The translations under genes were made by a program, and so were the position numbers. Below, piece by piece: positions 6,750 to 15,500 of a DNA stretch of 64,000 nucleotides (its first letter is position 1; each line of letters begins with the position of its first letter). This DNA is from Acinetobacter sp. TGL-Y2. GTDB lineage: Bacteria; Pseudomonadota; Gammaproteobacteria; Pseudomonadales; Moraxellaceae. The notes under the pieces are model-generated. The model saw nothing but the letters and a program-made list of their open reading frames with translations. It searched no databases and was not told the DNA's origin. Where the stretch lies: contig NZ_CP015110.1 in NCBI RefSeq assembly GCF_001612555.1, positions 2,666,001 through 2,730,000 on the forward strand, given 5' to 3'.

Positions 6750-7478
6750 TTAAACTTTATGCTTCTGTAAGCACTCATGAACTAATTTTGTTACTTCTTT
6801 AAAGAGTTTAGGTGTTTGTTCACCACTATAAAGTACAGTACTTGGATTTAACCCTTTTTTTATACAATTATAATAAAGCTCTGATTCGTAATAGATTCTT
6901 CCAACAAAAAAAACCAGATGGCACTTCCACTGTTCATCTTCATCCAAGTCGCCACTAATTTTTCCATTTTCTATTAGCAGTTCCTCAATCTTTATAGATC
7001 TAGAGTTAATTATAGTCCTTAACTTTTTCTTACTTTCTTCAAAATTCCACTGATGAGCAAAATCATTTCTTATTTTTCTAAAGCTATTAAGCTCAAGTAA
7101 AATATCTTTACTAAGAAGATCAAAAATATATGCAATTTGAATTCTGTTGGAAAAACTAGATACACTCCCAAAGCCATCTAAAATAGACTTTGAACCTCCA
7201 GGAACACCTTCAGGTATAATTCTTTTAAGAAGTCTTTCAAAACACTCATCAGCAAAAGAGCACAAAATTATTGGTAAATATTTTATATCTTCTTGAATGA
7301 TCAAGTCTAAAACTTGTTCTAAATCTTTTAAATTTTCGTAAATACCTCTATCACACTCTTCAATAAATAGTTTTATTTCATGTTTGTGAAAGCTAGTTTT
7401 ATAATTTCTATATACTTGTAATCCATTCTTGTCAAAATCACTCAATTTTAATTCATTTATATCATCATCGTAATTCAT
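6750..7478 (-). CDS. MltR-like protein
   Basis: The 242-residue protein has the core seen in the MltR (mannitol repressor) family: GFGSVSSFSNRIQIAYIFDLLSKD followed by LNSFRKIRNDFAHQWNF, here about residues 102-146. The family folds as an all-helical bundle without a known DNA-binding motif; MltR acts on mannitol genes in E. coli, but no mannitol genes are present here. The N-terminal 45 residues and the C-terminal third (about 95 residues) are not family-typical. Base composition is much more AT-rich than the neighbouring acnD, and it sits next to a toxin-antitoxin relic, so horizontal acquisition is likely. A defence or stress role is possible but unproven. Confidence 0.6.
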   Translation of the reverse strand: MNYDDDINELKLSDFDKNGLQVYRNYKTSFHKHEIKLFIEECDRGIYENLKDLEQVLDLIIQEDIKYLPIILCSFADECFERLLKRIIPEGVPGGSKSILDGFGSVSSFSNRIQIAYIFDLLSKDILLELNSFRKIRNDFAHQWNFEESKKKLRTIINSRSIKIEELLIENGKISGDLDEDEQWKCHLVFFVGRIYYESELYYNCIKKGLNPSTVLYSGEQTPKLFKEVTKLVHECLQKHKV

Positions 7479-7502
7479 CTATTATCTCTCAATATTTCCT
7501 AC

Positions 7503-7535
7503 AAAAAACCCCACACAAATGTAGGGTCTTTTTAA
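7503..7535 (-). terminator. Terminator of acnD
   Basis: An imperfect hairpin (ACCCcACA, loop CAAA, TGTaGGGT) is followed on the minus strand by T6. It lies about 30 bases past the acnD stop, isolating the MltR-like gene from acnD transcription. Confidence 0.6.
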
Positions 7536-7565
7536 AACAATATCAAATACTTTCAGCTTAATTTA

Positions 7566-10184
7566 TCAAGCCACATTCCCTTCCAAGAAATCCTGTGCAA
7601 AGCGTTGCAATACCCCACCCGCTTCATACACATGCACTTCTTCTTCGGTATCCAAACGACAGGTCACAGGAATCTCTAAGATTTCATTTTGACCATCCGC
7701 CGTTGAACGCTCAACCACCAAAGTCAAGGTCGAACGCGGTGCAATGTTCCCAATCACGCTATACAGCTCAGTACCATCCAACTTCAAGGTTTTACGGTCA
7801 ATACCCGCTTTAAACTCAAGCGGTAACACGCCCATACCGACCAAGTTAGTACGGTGAATACGCTCAAAGCCTTCTGCCACAATCGCCTCAACTCCTGCAA
7901 GACGCACACCTTTCGCAGCCCAGTCACGGCTAGAACCCTGACCGTAGTCTTTACCTGCAATGATGATCAGTGGTTGCTTACGGTTCATATAAGTTTCAAT
8001 CGCTTCCCACATACGCATCACTTCGCCTTCAGGCTCTACACGCGCTTTCGAACCTTGTTTGATCGTACCATCAGAACGGACTACCATTTCATTAAACAGT
8101 TTCGGGTTGGCAAATGTCGCACGTTGCGTGGTTAAATGGTCGCCACGGTGCGTTGCATATGAGTTAAAGTCTTCTTCAGGCAAGCCCATTTTCTTCAAAT
8201 ATTCACCCGAAGCACTGTCGAGCACAATCGCATTCGATGGAGATAAATGATCTGTGGTGATGTTATCACCTAAAATCGCAAGTGGACGCATATTGGCGAG
8301 TGTACGTGGTGCTGCAAGTGCACCTTCCCAATACGGCGGACGACGGATATAAGTACTTTGCGGACGCCAGTCGTAAAGCGGACTTTCAGATTTGGCATTC
8401 ACGCCCAAATCAAACATTGGGATGTAGATTTTTTTGAATTGCTCAGGCTTAACCGCAACCTTCACCAATGCATCAATTTCTTCATCCGACGGCCAAATGT
8501 CTTTTAAGTAAATTGGATTACCGTCTTTATCGTTTCCTAGTGAATCCGTTTCGATATCAAAGCGAATCGTACCCGCAATCGCATAAGCCACAACCAATGG
8601 CGGTGAAGCCAAGAACGCTTGTTTTGCATAAGGATGGATACGACCATCGAAGTTACGGTTACCCGAAAGTACCGCAGTCGCATACAAATCACGATCAATA
8701 ATTTCTTGCTGAATGACTGGATCTAAAGCACCCGACATCCCGTTACAGGTGGTACAAGCATAGCCCACGATCCCAAAACCGAGCTGTTCTAAATCTTTCA
8801 ACACGCCTGCTTCTTCTAAGTAAAGCGCAGCTGCTTTAGACCCCGGTGCAAACGATGATTTTACCCAAGGTTTACGTATTAAACCCAGTTCATTGGCTTT
8901 ACGAGCAAGCAAACCTGCTGCAACCGTATTACGTGGGTTAGAGGTATTGGTACACGAAGTAATGGCTGCAATAATGATGGCACCATCTGGCATTAAGCCT
9001 TCAGCTTCTTGCGCACGAGCAGCATCCAAGTTACCTGCAATGCCTTTGGCTTTTAAGTCGGATGTTGATACACGTGCATGTGGATTCGATGGCCCTGCAA
9101 TGTTACGTGTTACGCTCGATAAATCAAAATGAAGTACACGTGGGTATTTCGCTTGTGTCATGCTTGACGCCCAAAGACCAATTTCTTTAGCATACGTTTC
9201 AACAAGTTTGACTTGCTCAGGCTCACGACCAGTCAGCGTTAAATAATCAATGGTGTTTTGGTCGATGTAGAACATCGCAGCCGTTGCGCCGTACTCCGGT
9301 GTCATGTTCGAGATCGTGGCACGGTCACCGACTGACATGCTGTCTGCACCTTCACCAAAGAATTCTAAATATGCCCCCACGACACGTTCTTTACGCAAGA
9401 ACTCGGTTAAAGCCAACACGATATCGGTTGCGGTAATGCCAGTCTTACGCTGACCGACGAATTCCACACCAATAATGTCAGGTAGACGCATCCAAGAAGC
9501 ACGACCCAGCATCACGTTTTCAGCTTCTAAACCGCCGACTCCAATCGAAATCACACCCAACGCATCAGTATGCGGTGTATGTGAATCTGTCCCCACACAG
9601 GTATCTGGATACGCCAAACCACCACGGTTTTGAATCACTGGAGACATTTTCTCCAAGTTGATCTGGTGCATGATGCCGTTACCCGCAGGAATCACATCGA
9701 CATTTTCAAAAGCAGTTTTGGTCCATTCAATAAAATGGAAACGGTCTTCATTACGACGGTCTTCAATCGCACGGTTTTTCTCAAATGCATCGGGGTCAAA
9801 ACCACCGAACTCGACTGCTAGCGAGTGATCGACGATCAACTGAGTAGGAACCACAGGATTGACTTTGGATGGGTCACCGCCCTGCTCTGCAATCGCATCA
9901 CGTAAACCTGCAAGGTCGACTAGTGCGGTTTGACCTAGAATGTCATGACAGACCACACGTGCGGGATACCATGGAAAATCATGGTCTTGGTTATTAAAAA
10001 TCAGTTCTCTTAAAGATTGCTCTAAAATCGCAGGATCACAACGGCGTACCAATTGCTCAGCCAAGACTTTGGACGTATAGGGTAAGGTTGCATATGCGCC
10101 TGGCTGGATATCTTCAACGGCTTGACGCACGTCATAGTATTCGAGCTGGGTGCCTTGCAACGGTTTACGGTAATTGTTATTCAT
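7566..10184 (-). CDS. acnD: Fe/S-dependent 2-methylisocitrate dehydratase AcnD
   Basis: This 872-residue aconitase-superfamily enzyme begins MNNNYRKPLQGTQLEYYD, the start typical of AcnD rather than AcnA. The 4Fe-4S ligands are C411 (ITSCTNTS) and C477/C480 (YACTTCNG); the swivel domain follows from about residue 640 (LAILGDNITTDHLSPSN, GKDYGQGSSRDWA). AcnD dehydrates 2-methylcitrate in the methylcitrate cycle for propionyl-CoA, usually needing PrpF for isomer control. In most relatives it sits with prpB and prpC; here it stands alone, with 456 bases of AT-rich DNA upstream. A role as a plain aconitase is the alternative. Confidence 0.85.
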   Translation of the reverse strand: MNNNYRKPLQGTQLEYYDVRQAVEDIQPGAYATLPYTSKVLAEQLVRRCDPAILEQSLRELIFNNQDHDFPWYPARVVCHDILGQTALVDLAGLRDAIAEQGGDPSKVNPVVPTQLIVDHSLAVEFGGFDPDAFEKNRAIEDRRNEDRFHFIEWTKTAFENVDVIPAGNGIMHQINLEKMSPVIQNRGGLAYPDTCVGTDSHTPHTDALGVISIGVGGLEAENVMLGRASWMRLPDIIGVEFVGQRKTGITATDIVLALTEFLRKERVVGAYLEFFGEGADSMSVGDRATISNMTPEYGATAAMFYIDQNTIDYLTLTGREPEQVKLVETYAKEIGLWASSMTQAKYPRVLHFDLSSVTRNIAGPSNPHARVSTSDLKAKGIAGNLDAARAQEAEGLMPDGAIIIAAITSCTNTSNPRNTVAAGLLARKANELGLIRKPWVKSSFAPGSKAAALYLEEAGVLKDLEQLGFGIVGYACTTCNGMSGALDPVIQQEIIDRDLYATAVLSGNRNFDGRIHPYAKQAFLASPPLVVAYAIAGTIRFDIETDSLGNDKDGNPIYLKDIWPSDEEIDALVKVAVKPEQFKKIYIPMFDLGVNAKSESPLYDWRPQSTYIRRPPYWEGALAAPRTLANMRPLAILGDNITTDHLSPSNAIVLDSASGEYLKKMGLPEEDFNSYATHRGDHLTTQRATFANPKLFNEMVVRSDGTIKQGSKARVEPEGEVMRMWEAIETYMNRKQPLIIIAGKDYGQGSSRDWAAKGVRLAGVEAIVAEGFERIHRTNLVGMGVLPLEFKAGIDRKTLKLDGTELYSVIGNIAPRSTLTLVVERSTADGQNEILEIPVTCRLDTEEEVHVYEAGGVLQRFAQDFLEGNVA

Positions 10185-10640
10185 CGCGATCCTGCCTTTT
10201 TTCTTTACTGTATTTATTGTTGATTGATTTCAATCACAGTTGGGGCATTGTACGCTGTCAAAATAGCATTTCCCAAATCATATATATTTCATATACTTAT
10301 ATATAAAAAATGGGGTTTTAGACATAATTTGTTACATAAACTTTGGAATAATTGCTCTAAATGTGCTTTTTTTCTTAAAATAGTGGAAAATTAGGCTAAT
10401 TCTTTAGTATTAAAAGCCTTATTCGGATTAAAAATAATATCGTTATGCTCATTTAATTTGATTTTTTGTAAAAATCACTCTCAATTTGAACCCCAATCTA
10501 AATGCAAATTAGGTCACAACAATCAACCAAAATAATGACCTACGACGTGTTTACTCTGTATTAATTTATGTTAATATCATTTTTCAAGAAATATAGTTTT
10601 AACACTCAATAACAAAATTTAAGAAATAATAGGTCTATTT
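10185..10640. other. Divergent promoter region, acnD / lipoprotein
   Basis: A very AT-rich region between two divergent genes. It must hold both promoters. TA-rich stretches (for example 10285-10305) are present, but I see no clear operator or RNA element. Confidence 0.5.
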
Positions 10641-11051
10641 ATGTCAAATTCAATGCGTTTTTTTAGTGTTTTTATTTTAGCTTCAGTGCTGAGTGCTTGT
10701 GGTGGTGGGGATGGTAATTCAAGTTCTTCAGGCACTGCTCAAAGCAATAATAGTGGCAGTAATTCAGGTACCACTACTGGCTCTAACACGGGTAACAACT
10801 CAAATAATAACAACTCCGCTGTGGTTACTGCACAGTGTGTAGAAGCAAATTCCACTTTGTCAGTGACCGCTACAGGTTGCGTGACTTCTGGAACCAATCC
10901 TAAAACTGCTGTTTGCGTAGCATCTGGAAGTTCACAAACACTTAAAATGCTGACCGGAACCAACAAAACTGCAAGCGAAGTGATCAATGGCGGCAGTAGC
11001 TTTAGTGGTACAGCTATTTCAATCAATGGCATGAAATATGTCTGCGCTTAA
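10641..11051 (+). CDS. Putative lipoprotein with Ser/Gly/Asn-rich linker
   Basis: The 136-residue product has a signal sequence ending in the lipobox LSAC (Cys about residue 20), followed by GGGDGNSSSS and a low-complexity Ser/Gly/Thr/Asn linker to about residue 60. The remainder is a small domain with four cysteines (QCVEAN, TGCVTSG, AVCVAS, YVCA) that could form two disulfides. It is probably exported and anchored to the outer membrane. I do not recognise the C-terminal domain. A weak AGG lies upstream of ATG 10641; Met at residue 5 is an alternative start. An inverted repeat follows at 11086-11130. Confidence 0.75.
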   Translation: MSNSMRFFSVFILASVLSACGGGDGNSSSSGTAQSNNSGSNSGTTTGSNTGNNSNNNNSAVVTAQCVEANSTLSVTATGCVTSGTNPKTAVCVASGSSQTLKMLTGTNKTASEVINGGSSFSGTAISINGMKYVCA

Positions 11052-11085
11052 TCTTTAAGCATTAAATTCAGCACTCAACATCCCT

Positions 11086-11130
11086 CCTATCCAATGATTG
11101 ACTTGGTTTTTCCGATGATGGTTGGATAGG
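11086..11130. repeat. Inverted repeat after the lipoprotein gene
   Basis: CCTATCCAA (11086-11094) and TTGGATAGG (11122-11130) form a perfect 9-bp stem around a 27-base loop. There is no T run, so it is not a standard terminator. Confidence 0.5.
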
Positions 11131-11191
11131 GGTTGAATAAAGATTGAAATAATACTGATCGCTAAATCTATTTTTTAAAATTGAACCGAGT

Positions 11192-11911
11192 ATGTCAAAG
11201 TCACTAACAATAATAATAATCGCTCTTGTAAGCTTTAGCTTGGGGTATTTTACGTCAACATTGTCTTCTCCAACTTTAGAATCTGCATTCCCATCAAACG
11301 CAAACAATGACTTACCAACCGCAGACTCAGGTTTAATCAATCAACTGAGTAATAATTTGAATCAGGTAAATTCATCGAATGTGGTGATGCTCAGTCAAAA
11401 CAACCAAGAAAAAATTATTGAAATTTTAAACAATTTACCTGAATCCAAAATTGATCATTATCTGGAACAAGCATTCCCTGATCAGCATTTTGAAGGCATT
11501 GGTAATAAAAGAAAATTCGCCGAAAGATTGCTTGAAGAAATGAATCAAGATCAGGATGAATCGAATACTTTATCGGGTAAAGTCCTGATTTCAACCACGC
11601 CTACACTGCCAAATGCTTCAACGCCACTCAACGAAGTTCATGAACAACAGTTCATTTATGCACATTTTGATACATTTGGAAAAGTCCCGCCTAACACGCA
11701 AGTTTTTGTGAAATGGGTCAATCAGGATACGCAAGAACTTGTTTTATTTTCACCTAAATACATTGTTGAGAATTCACAACAGAATTGGGTCAGTGCTGTT
11801 CCTAGTAAAGGTTGGCAACCTGGCAGATATGACGTTAAATTTTATCAAATGACAGATTCGTTAACCCCAATCGCACAATCAAGTTATACTATTGACTCTG
11901 TCGTAAAATAA
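11192..11911 (+). CDS. Membrane-anchored hypothetical protein
   Basis: The 239-residue product begins with one hydrophobic helix (LTIIIIALVSFSLGYF) and no lipobox or clear cleavage site, so it is probably anchored in the inner membrane with the rest in the periplasm. A polar helical part (to about residue 130) is followed by a beta-rich C-terminal domain containing HFDTFGKVPPNTQVFVKWVN and GWQPGRYDVKFYQ, reminiscent of an immunoglobulin-like fold. I do not recognise a named family. It lies 39 bases before the YgfZ-like gene on the same strand, so the two may be cotranscribed. Confidence 0.7.
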   Translation: MSKSLTIIIIALVSFSLGYFTSTLSSPTLESAFPSNANNDLPTADSGLINQLSNNLNQVNSSNVVMLSQNNQEKIIEILNNLPESKIDHYLEQAFPDQHFEGIGNKRKFAERLLEEMNQDQDESNTLSGKVLISTTPTLPNASTPLNEVHEQQFIYAHFDTFGKVPPNTQVFVKWVNQDTQELVLFSPKYIVENSQQNWVSAVPSKGWQPGRYDVKFYQMTDSLTPIAQSSYTIDSVVK

Positions 11912-11950
11912 GATAGTTCCTCATCACTTGATATCAATTTGGATTTGAAT

Positions 11951-12679
11951 ATGTCTCAAGAGATACTTGGTTTTGCTCAGTTCACTTTAATTGGTGTAGA
12001 TGCGCAAAAATTCCTTCAAGGTCAAGTGACCTTACATGTTGAACGCCTTGCAGAAAATCTCACCCGCTATACCGCGATCTGTGATTTAAAAGGTCGTATT
12101 CACTTTGGTTTATGGCTGACCAAAATCAATCCTGAACATTTTGAAATTGTGACCACACAAGATCAAGCAGAAGAATTTGCTAAACACATTAAGAAATTTG
12201 GTGCATTTTCAAAAATGAAGCTTGAAGAAACTGGTCAGGTTTACCCTACTGTTCAAGATGGCACGACCACTTTCTCAGCGGAAACAACCGATCTTGACGC
12301 ATGGCAAGTTCAAGCCATTCAAAACGGGCAAGCCTATATAGATCAAGCCATTGAGCATGTGTTTCAACCACAAGAACTACGCCTACATCAACGTGAAGGC
12401 GTTCACTATGACAAGGGCTGTTATTTGGGTCAGGAAGTCATTGCACGTTTATGGTTTAAAGCAAAGCCAAAAGCGTGGTTGCATGTGATTCAGGGCACTG
12501 GCGCAGTTCCTGTAGAAGCGGAACAATTGCATAAAAGCGTGCAAGTGGTAAACAGTGCAGCATTTGAAAATGGTTATGTGGCACTGGTGGTTGCACGTCC
12601 TGATGCATTAGCTGAACTTGATGTTAGAGTTTTGGATTTACCTGAATATTTAAATGGTGATGTGGCGAGACCGCAATAA
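11951..12679 (+). CDS. ygfZ: YgfZ/GcvT-domain folate-binding protein
   Basis: The 242-residue protein carries the signature K-G-C-Y-x-G-QE (YDKGCYLGQEVIARLWFKAK) with the conserved cysteine of YgfZ. YgfZ/IBA57-type proteins bind tetrahydrofolate and help make or repair 4Fe-4S clusters, for example in the tRNA methylthiolase MiaB. The N-terminal part (FLQGQVTLHVE, DLKGRIHFGLWL) also fits; the protein is shorter than E. coli YgfZ (326). The frame opens with TTG at 11939, but ATG at 11951 is the better start. It runs convergently into the sugar dehydrogenase gene with only 11 bases between stops. Confidence 0.85.
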   Translation: MSQEILGFAQFTLIGVDAQKFLQGQVTLHVERLAENLTRYTAICDLKGRIHFGLWLTKINPEHFEIVTTQDQAEEFAKHIKKFGAFSKMKLEETGQVYPTVQDGTTTFSAETTDLDAWQVQAIQNGQAYIDQAIEHVFQPQELRLHQREGVHYDKGCYLGQEVIARLWFKAKPKAWLHVIQGTGAVPVEAEQLHKSVQVVNSAAFENGYVALVVARPDALAELDVRVLDLPEYLNGDVARPQ

Positions 12680-12690
12680 GTCCATACATG

Positions 12691-13875
12691 TCAGGAAGAA
12701 TTTTTCTTTCTGACATAATAAACCACACCACTTCTATCATCTGAAAAATAAAAGGAATTTGCATCAATACGGTAAATGTCTGCAGGTCGTCCATTCACTT
12801 TTTTACCGACTAAAAAACCATCCATAAAGGTTTCTAATTTTTGCCCTTTGCGCATAATCACAATTTTGTAACCATGACCAATCGACTCATCGGTTGAACC
12901 ATGCAAAGCGACTAAAAAAGCATTTTTGATTGTGTCGTCTGTGTTTGGATCATCAAAATAATCAAAACCTAGTGCAGATGAATGCGATGAAAAATAAGCA
13001 TAAGGTGATGGTACATTTTTACACCGTGAGGCACGTTTAAACTTCTGGTCTGCATAAACCTTACCATTGGTTGAATAACAAGATGGCCAACCATAATCAG
13101 CATCACGTTTCAGTGCATAAAAAGTCTCATCAGGTTTATTTTTACCTAAATGATCTGAACCTTGATTGGTGGCAAATAAAAATTTCCCAATCCACTTCAA
13201 ACCAACGGCATTTCGTAACCCTGTGGCGTAAATCTTTTGTTCAGAACCATCAGGGTTCATCTCTAACACTGTCGCTCGAATCTTTTCTTTCTCCACACAT
13301 GCATTACAGCTTGAACCCACGGACACATAAATTTTTCCATTTCCACCAACTGCAATGGTTCGTGTTAAATGCCAACCACCATATTTATAACTTAAGCCAT
13401 AATCAGGAAAATTCACTAAAACTTCGACCTGAGTCGTTGGTTTGATTTCGCCACGGGTAAATTTTCGCCGGGTTAACTGATGAGTTTCAGCCATATATAA
13501 CCAATCTTGCCCATTCGAGTCGGTATAAAATTGGACTGAATTTGGATTTTTCAAATCCACCATATAAGGAGTTATTTTGCCGAATTTCCCAGTTTCAGCA
13601 TTCCATTCATCCAAACTATAAACGATGCCTTTTTTATTGTCGGTCAAATCGTGCATATCCGTGACAAACATTCTACCATCGGGCGCTTTGGTAAAAAAAC
13701 GAACGCGTTTTAAACCCTCAGCCGCAGGAATGATGTCGTAATTTGCTGGAAGGTTTAAAGAAAAGCGCTTGCCATTTTTCAAGTTGATTTGATGAGGAAC
13801 AAGATCTGGCTGTTCAGCTAAAACGGCCATTGACCCCATTAAACATATGAATAAGCTTAAGAATATTTTTATCAT
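12691..13875 (-). CDS. PQQ-dependent sugar dehydrogenase family protein
   Basis: The 394-residue protein has a signal peptide (MIKIFLSLFICLMGSMAVLA) and a six-bladed propeller of the soluble glucose/aldose dehydrogenase (GSDH, sorbosone dehydrogenase) type. Family landmarks include GKIYVSVGSSCNAC, ATGLRNAVGL, FATNQGSD and DYGWPSCYS near the middle. Such periplasmic enzymes oxidise sugars with pyrroloquinoline quinone; the substrate is unknown, and no pqq genes are in the window. Two cysteines in GSSCNAC and two further ones may form disulfides. The gene is monocistronic on the minus strand and convergent with ygfZ. Confidence 0.8.
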   Translation of the reverse strand: MIKIFLSLFICLMGSMAVLAEQPDLVPHQINLKNGKRFSLNLPANYDIIPAAEGLKRVRFFTKAPDGRMFVTDMHDLTDNKKGIVYSLDEWNAETGKFGKITPYMVDLKNPNSVQFYTDSNGQDWLYMAETHQLTRRKFTRGEIKPTTQVEVLVNFPDYGLSYKYGGWHLTRTIAVGGNGKIYVSVGSSCNACVEKEKIRATVLEMNPDGSEQKIYATGLRNAVGLKWIGKFLFATNQGSDHLGKNKPDETFYALKRDADYGWPSCYSTNGKVYADQKFKRASRCKNVPSPYAYFSSHSSALGFDYFDDPNTDDTIKNAFLVALHGSTDESIGHGYKIVIMRKGQKLETFMDGFLVGKKVNGRPADIYRIDANSFYFSDDRSGVVYYVRKKNSS

Positions 13876-13924
13876 TTTAGAGTATATCTCTATTCATATT
13901 ATGAACAGTAACCTTCTTTTTTTG

Positions 13925-13957
13925 AAGTACTTGGATAAAAGACTCATCCAAGTACTT
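13925..13957. repeat. Perfect 12-bp inverted repeat
   Basis: AAGTACTTGGAT at 13925-13936 is perfectly mirrored at 13946-13957 with a 9-base spacer. It lies 50 bases upstream of the sugar dehydrogenase start and 57 bases past the stop of the small gene at 14014. There is no adjacent T run on the minus strand, so it could be an operator or an mRNA hairpin rather than a terminator. Confidence 0.6.
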
Positions 13958-14013
13958 AAACCATTTTTAGAGCCTTATTGAACAGTTCACTCATTTTCAA
14001 TGAATATTAAGTA

Positions 14014-14259
14014 TCAAAAATCATGAAAAAGCTTATTCATGTCTTTACAAACATAATCTTTAAAATGATAAGCACGTGCATGCTTTGCATCAAATTTCGC
14101 TTCAGTTTCACCATCTTTAAAAATATAAACGCGATCATCTTTACTCACTAAAAACTGACCACCCAACTTCATTAAAAGTGCATCAATTTTTTCTTCCTCA
14201 GGAATCGATTCATCCTCAAGAACTCTTAAATAGTTACGTTTAATACTTTTAATAAACAT
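14014..14259 (-). CDS. Small hypothetical protein (81 aa)
   Basis: The 81-residue product MFIKSIKRNYLRVLEDESIPEEEKIDAL is soluble, charged and without cysteines. It ends YHFKDYVCKDMNKLFHDF, which does hold one Cys. I do not recognise the family. The strand alternates helix (EEEKIDALLMKLGG) and a beta hairpin (FLVSKDDRVYIFKDGETEAKF), suggesting a compact alpha/beta fold. The start has AGAAAACC upstream. It lies between an inverted repeat and a promoter region on the minus strand. Confidence 0.6.
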   Translation of the reverse strand: MFIKSIKRNYLRVLEDESIPEEEKIDALLMKLGGQFLVSKDDRVYIFKDGETEAKFDAKHARAYHFKDYVCKDMNKLFHDF

Positions 14260-14593
14260 GGTTTTCTCACAGATGATATACCTGACAATTTAATCAGACT
14301 CTGCTTGCTAAACCAAGCTTAAAGCAACATTTCATCGATCTGTTTGAGCTATACATAGTCCTTCATTTATACAATTGCTCTTGAAAGTCGGTTTCACTCA
14401 TTTGATGCAATACATAAAACTCATCTGAGCAGTATAGACATATTCAAACAAGACAAAATGAACAAATAACTCAGTTTAAGTACATATCGTATATTTACAT
14501 TCACACAATAGATACTATGATGAAAGTGAAATTTAAACGCCTATATTGTGTTTATGCATGAGAATAGGTTGCCGTATATAAGGTTATAAAAAT
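14260..14593. other. Divergent promoter region
   Basis: AT-rich region between the divergent small gene and the Sel1-repeat gene. No RNA element or operator is apparent. Confidence 0.4.
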
Positions 14594-15391
14594 ATGAAAA
14601 AAATTCTATGTGGTGCTTTGCTGGCATTGGCAAGTTCAGTGACTTTTTCTGCTGCGCCAAGTGTTGGACCTGAATTCACGAAAGTTCAAGAACTCATTAA
14701 AGCTCAAAATTTTAATGCTGCTTATCAGGAGCTTGAACGCCTTTCAAAATCTGGCAATGCACAAGCTACTTATAATTTGGCGTACCTCACCCAAGCAGGT
14801 CAAGGTACCAAACAAGACAATAAAAAAGCCGTTCAACTATATGAACAAGCAGGCGCTAAAGGCTATGCACTTGCGAACTATGTGTTGGCTCAAAACTACG
14901 CAACGGGTGGCTTAGGGCTACTAAAAAATGAGAAAAAATCACGCGAGTATTTAGAAAAAGCCGCGGCTCAAGGCTTTGATGATGCCATTGTAGAACTGGC
15001 AGTGATACTGTTCTCAGAAGGCAAAGACAGCTCAGATAAGCTTGCGCTACAAAAGCTTGACCCTTTAATTAAAAAAGGCAGCTACCCTGCCATTCATGCC
15101 AAAGCCTTGTATGACATTTCAGTTGGTTTTAAAACCAAAAAAGAAGCGCCGATTAAAACAGGCTTAGCTAGCATTCAAGATCTTGGAAAAAAAGGTTACA
15201 TTCCAGCGCTCATGGCCATTGGCAATATGTTTGTGAATGGTAATATCGTGCCGCAAAATCTGCCTGAAGCGAAAAAAATATTTACTGCTTTGGCTCAACA
15301 AAACGTCCCACAAGCCAAACAAGGCCTAGATGTGGTGAATAAAATGATCGCTGAAAATGCCAAGAAACCTGTGGCTAAAGCGAAATCTTAA
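14594..15391 (+). CDS. Sel1-like repeat periplasmic protein
   Basis: The 265-residue protein has a signal peptide (cleavage after about residue 20, TFSA-AP) and Sel1-type TPR repeats: GNAQATYNLAYLTQAGQGTKQDNKKAVQLYEQAGAKGY is a textbook unit split over residues 54-90, followed by ALANYVLAQNYATGG and AAAQGFDDAIVELA, and a last repeat near residue 210. The end is Lys/Ala-rich. Sel1 proteins are helical scaffolds for protein contacts, here expected in the periplasm; the partner is unknown. It is followed by a hairpin at 15431-15451 and converges with the AEC transporter gene. Confidence 0.85.
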   Translation: MKKILCGALLALASSVTFSAAPSVGPEFTKVQELIKAQNFNAAYQELERLSKSGNAQATYNLAYLTQAGQGTKQDNKKAVQLYEQAGAKGYALANYVLAQNYATGGLGLLKNEKKSREYLEKAAAQGFDDAIVELAVILFSEGKDSSDKLALQKLDPLIKKGSYPAIHAKALYDISVGFKTKKEAPIKTGLASIQDLGKKGYIPALMAIGNMFVNGNIVPQNLPEAKKIFTALAQQNVPQAKQGLDVVNKMIAENAKKPVAKAKS

Positions 15392-15430
15392 ATTCATGTT
15401 TTGATTAATACCAGCCTGATCTTAAAAAAG

Positions 15431-15451
15431 AGCCCTGATTAAATCAGGGCT
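15431..15451. terminator. Bidirectional terminator
   Basis: AGCCCTGA and TCAGGGCT form a stem between the convergent Sel1-repeat and AEC transporter genes, with A-rich and T-rich flanks. Confidence 0.65.
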
Positions 15452-15500
15452 TTCTTATCATCTTCTTTACAGCGATTTGAAATTCAAACAAGAGTAAATC

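Noticed and set aside
8893..9132. Plus-strand frame opposite acnD
   Set aside because: Antisense to a conserved aconitase-family gene.
11068..11340. Minus-strand frame overlapping the anchored protein start
   Set aside because: Sits over an inverted repeat and a real plus-strand gene; no protein-like composition.
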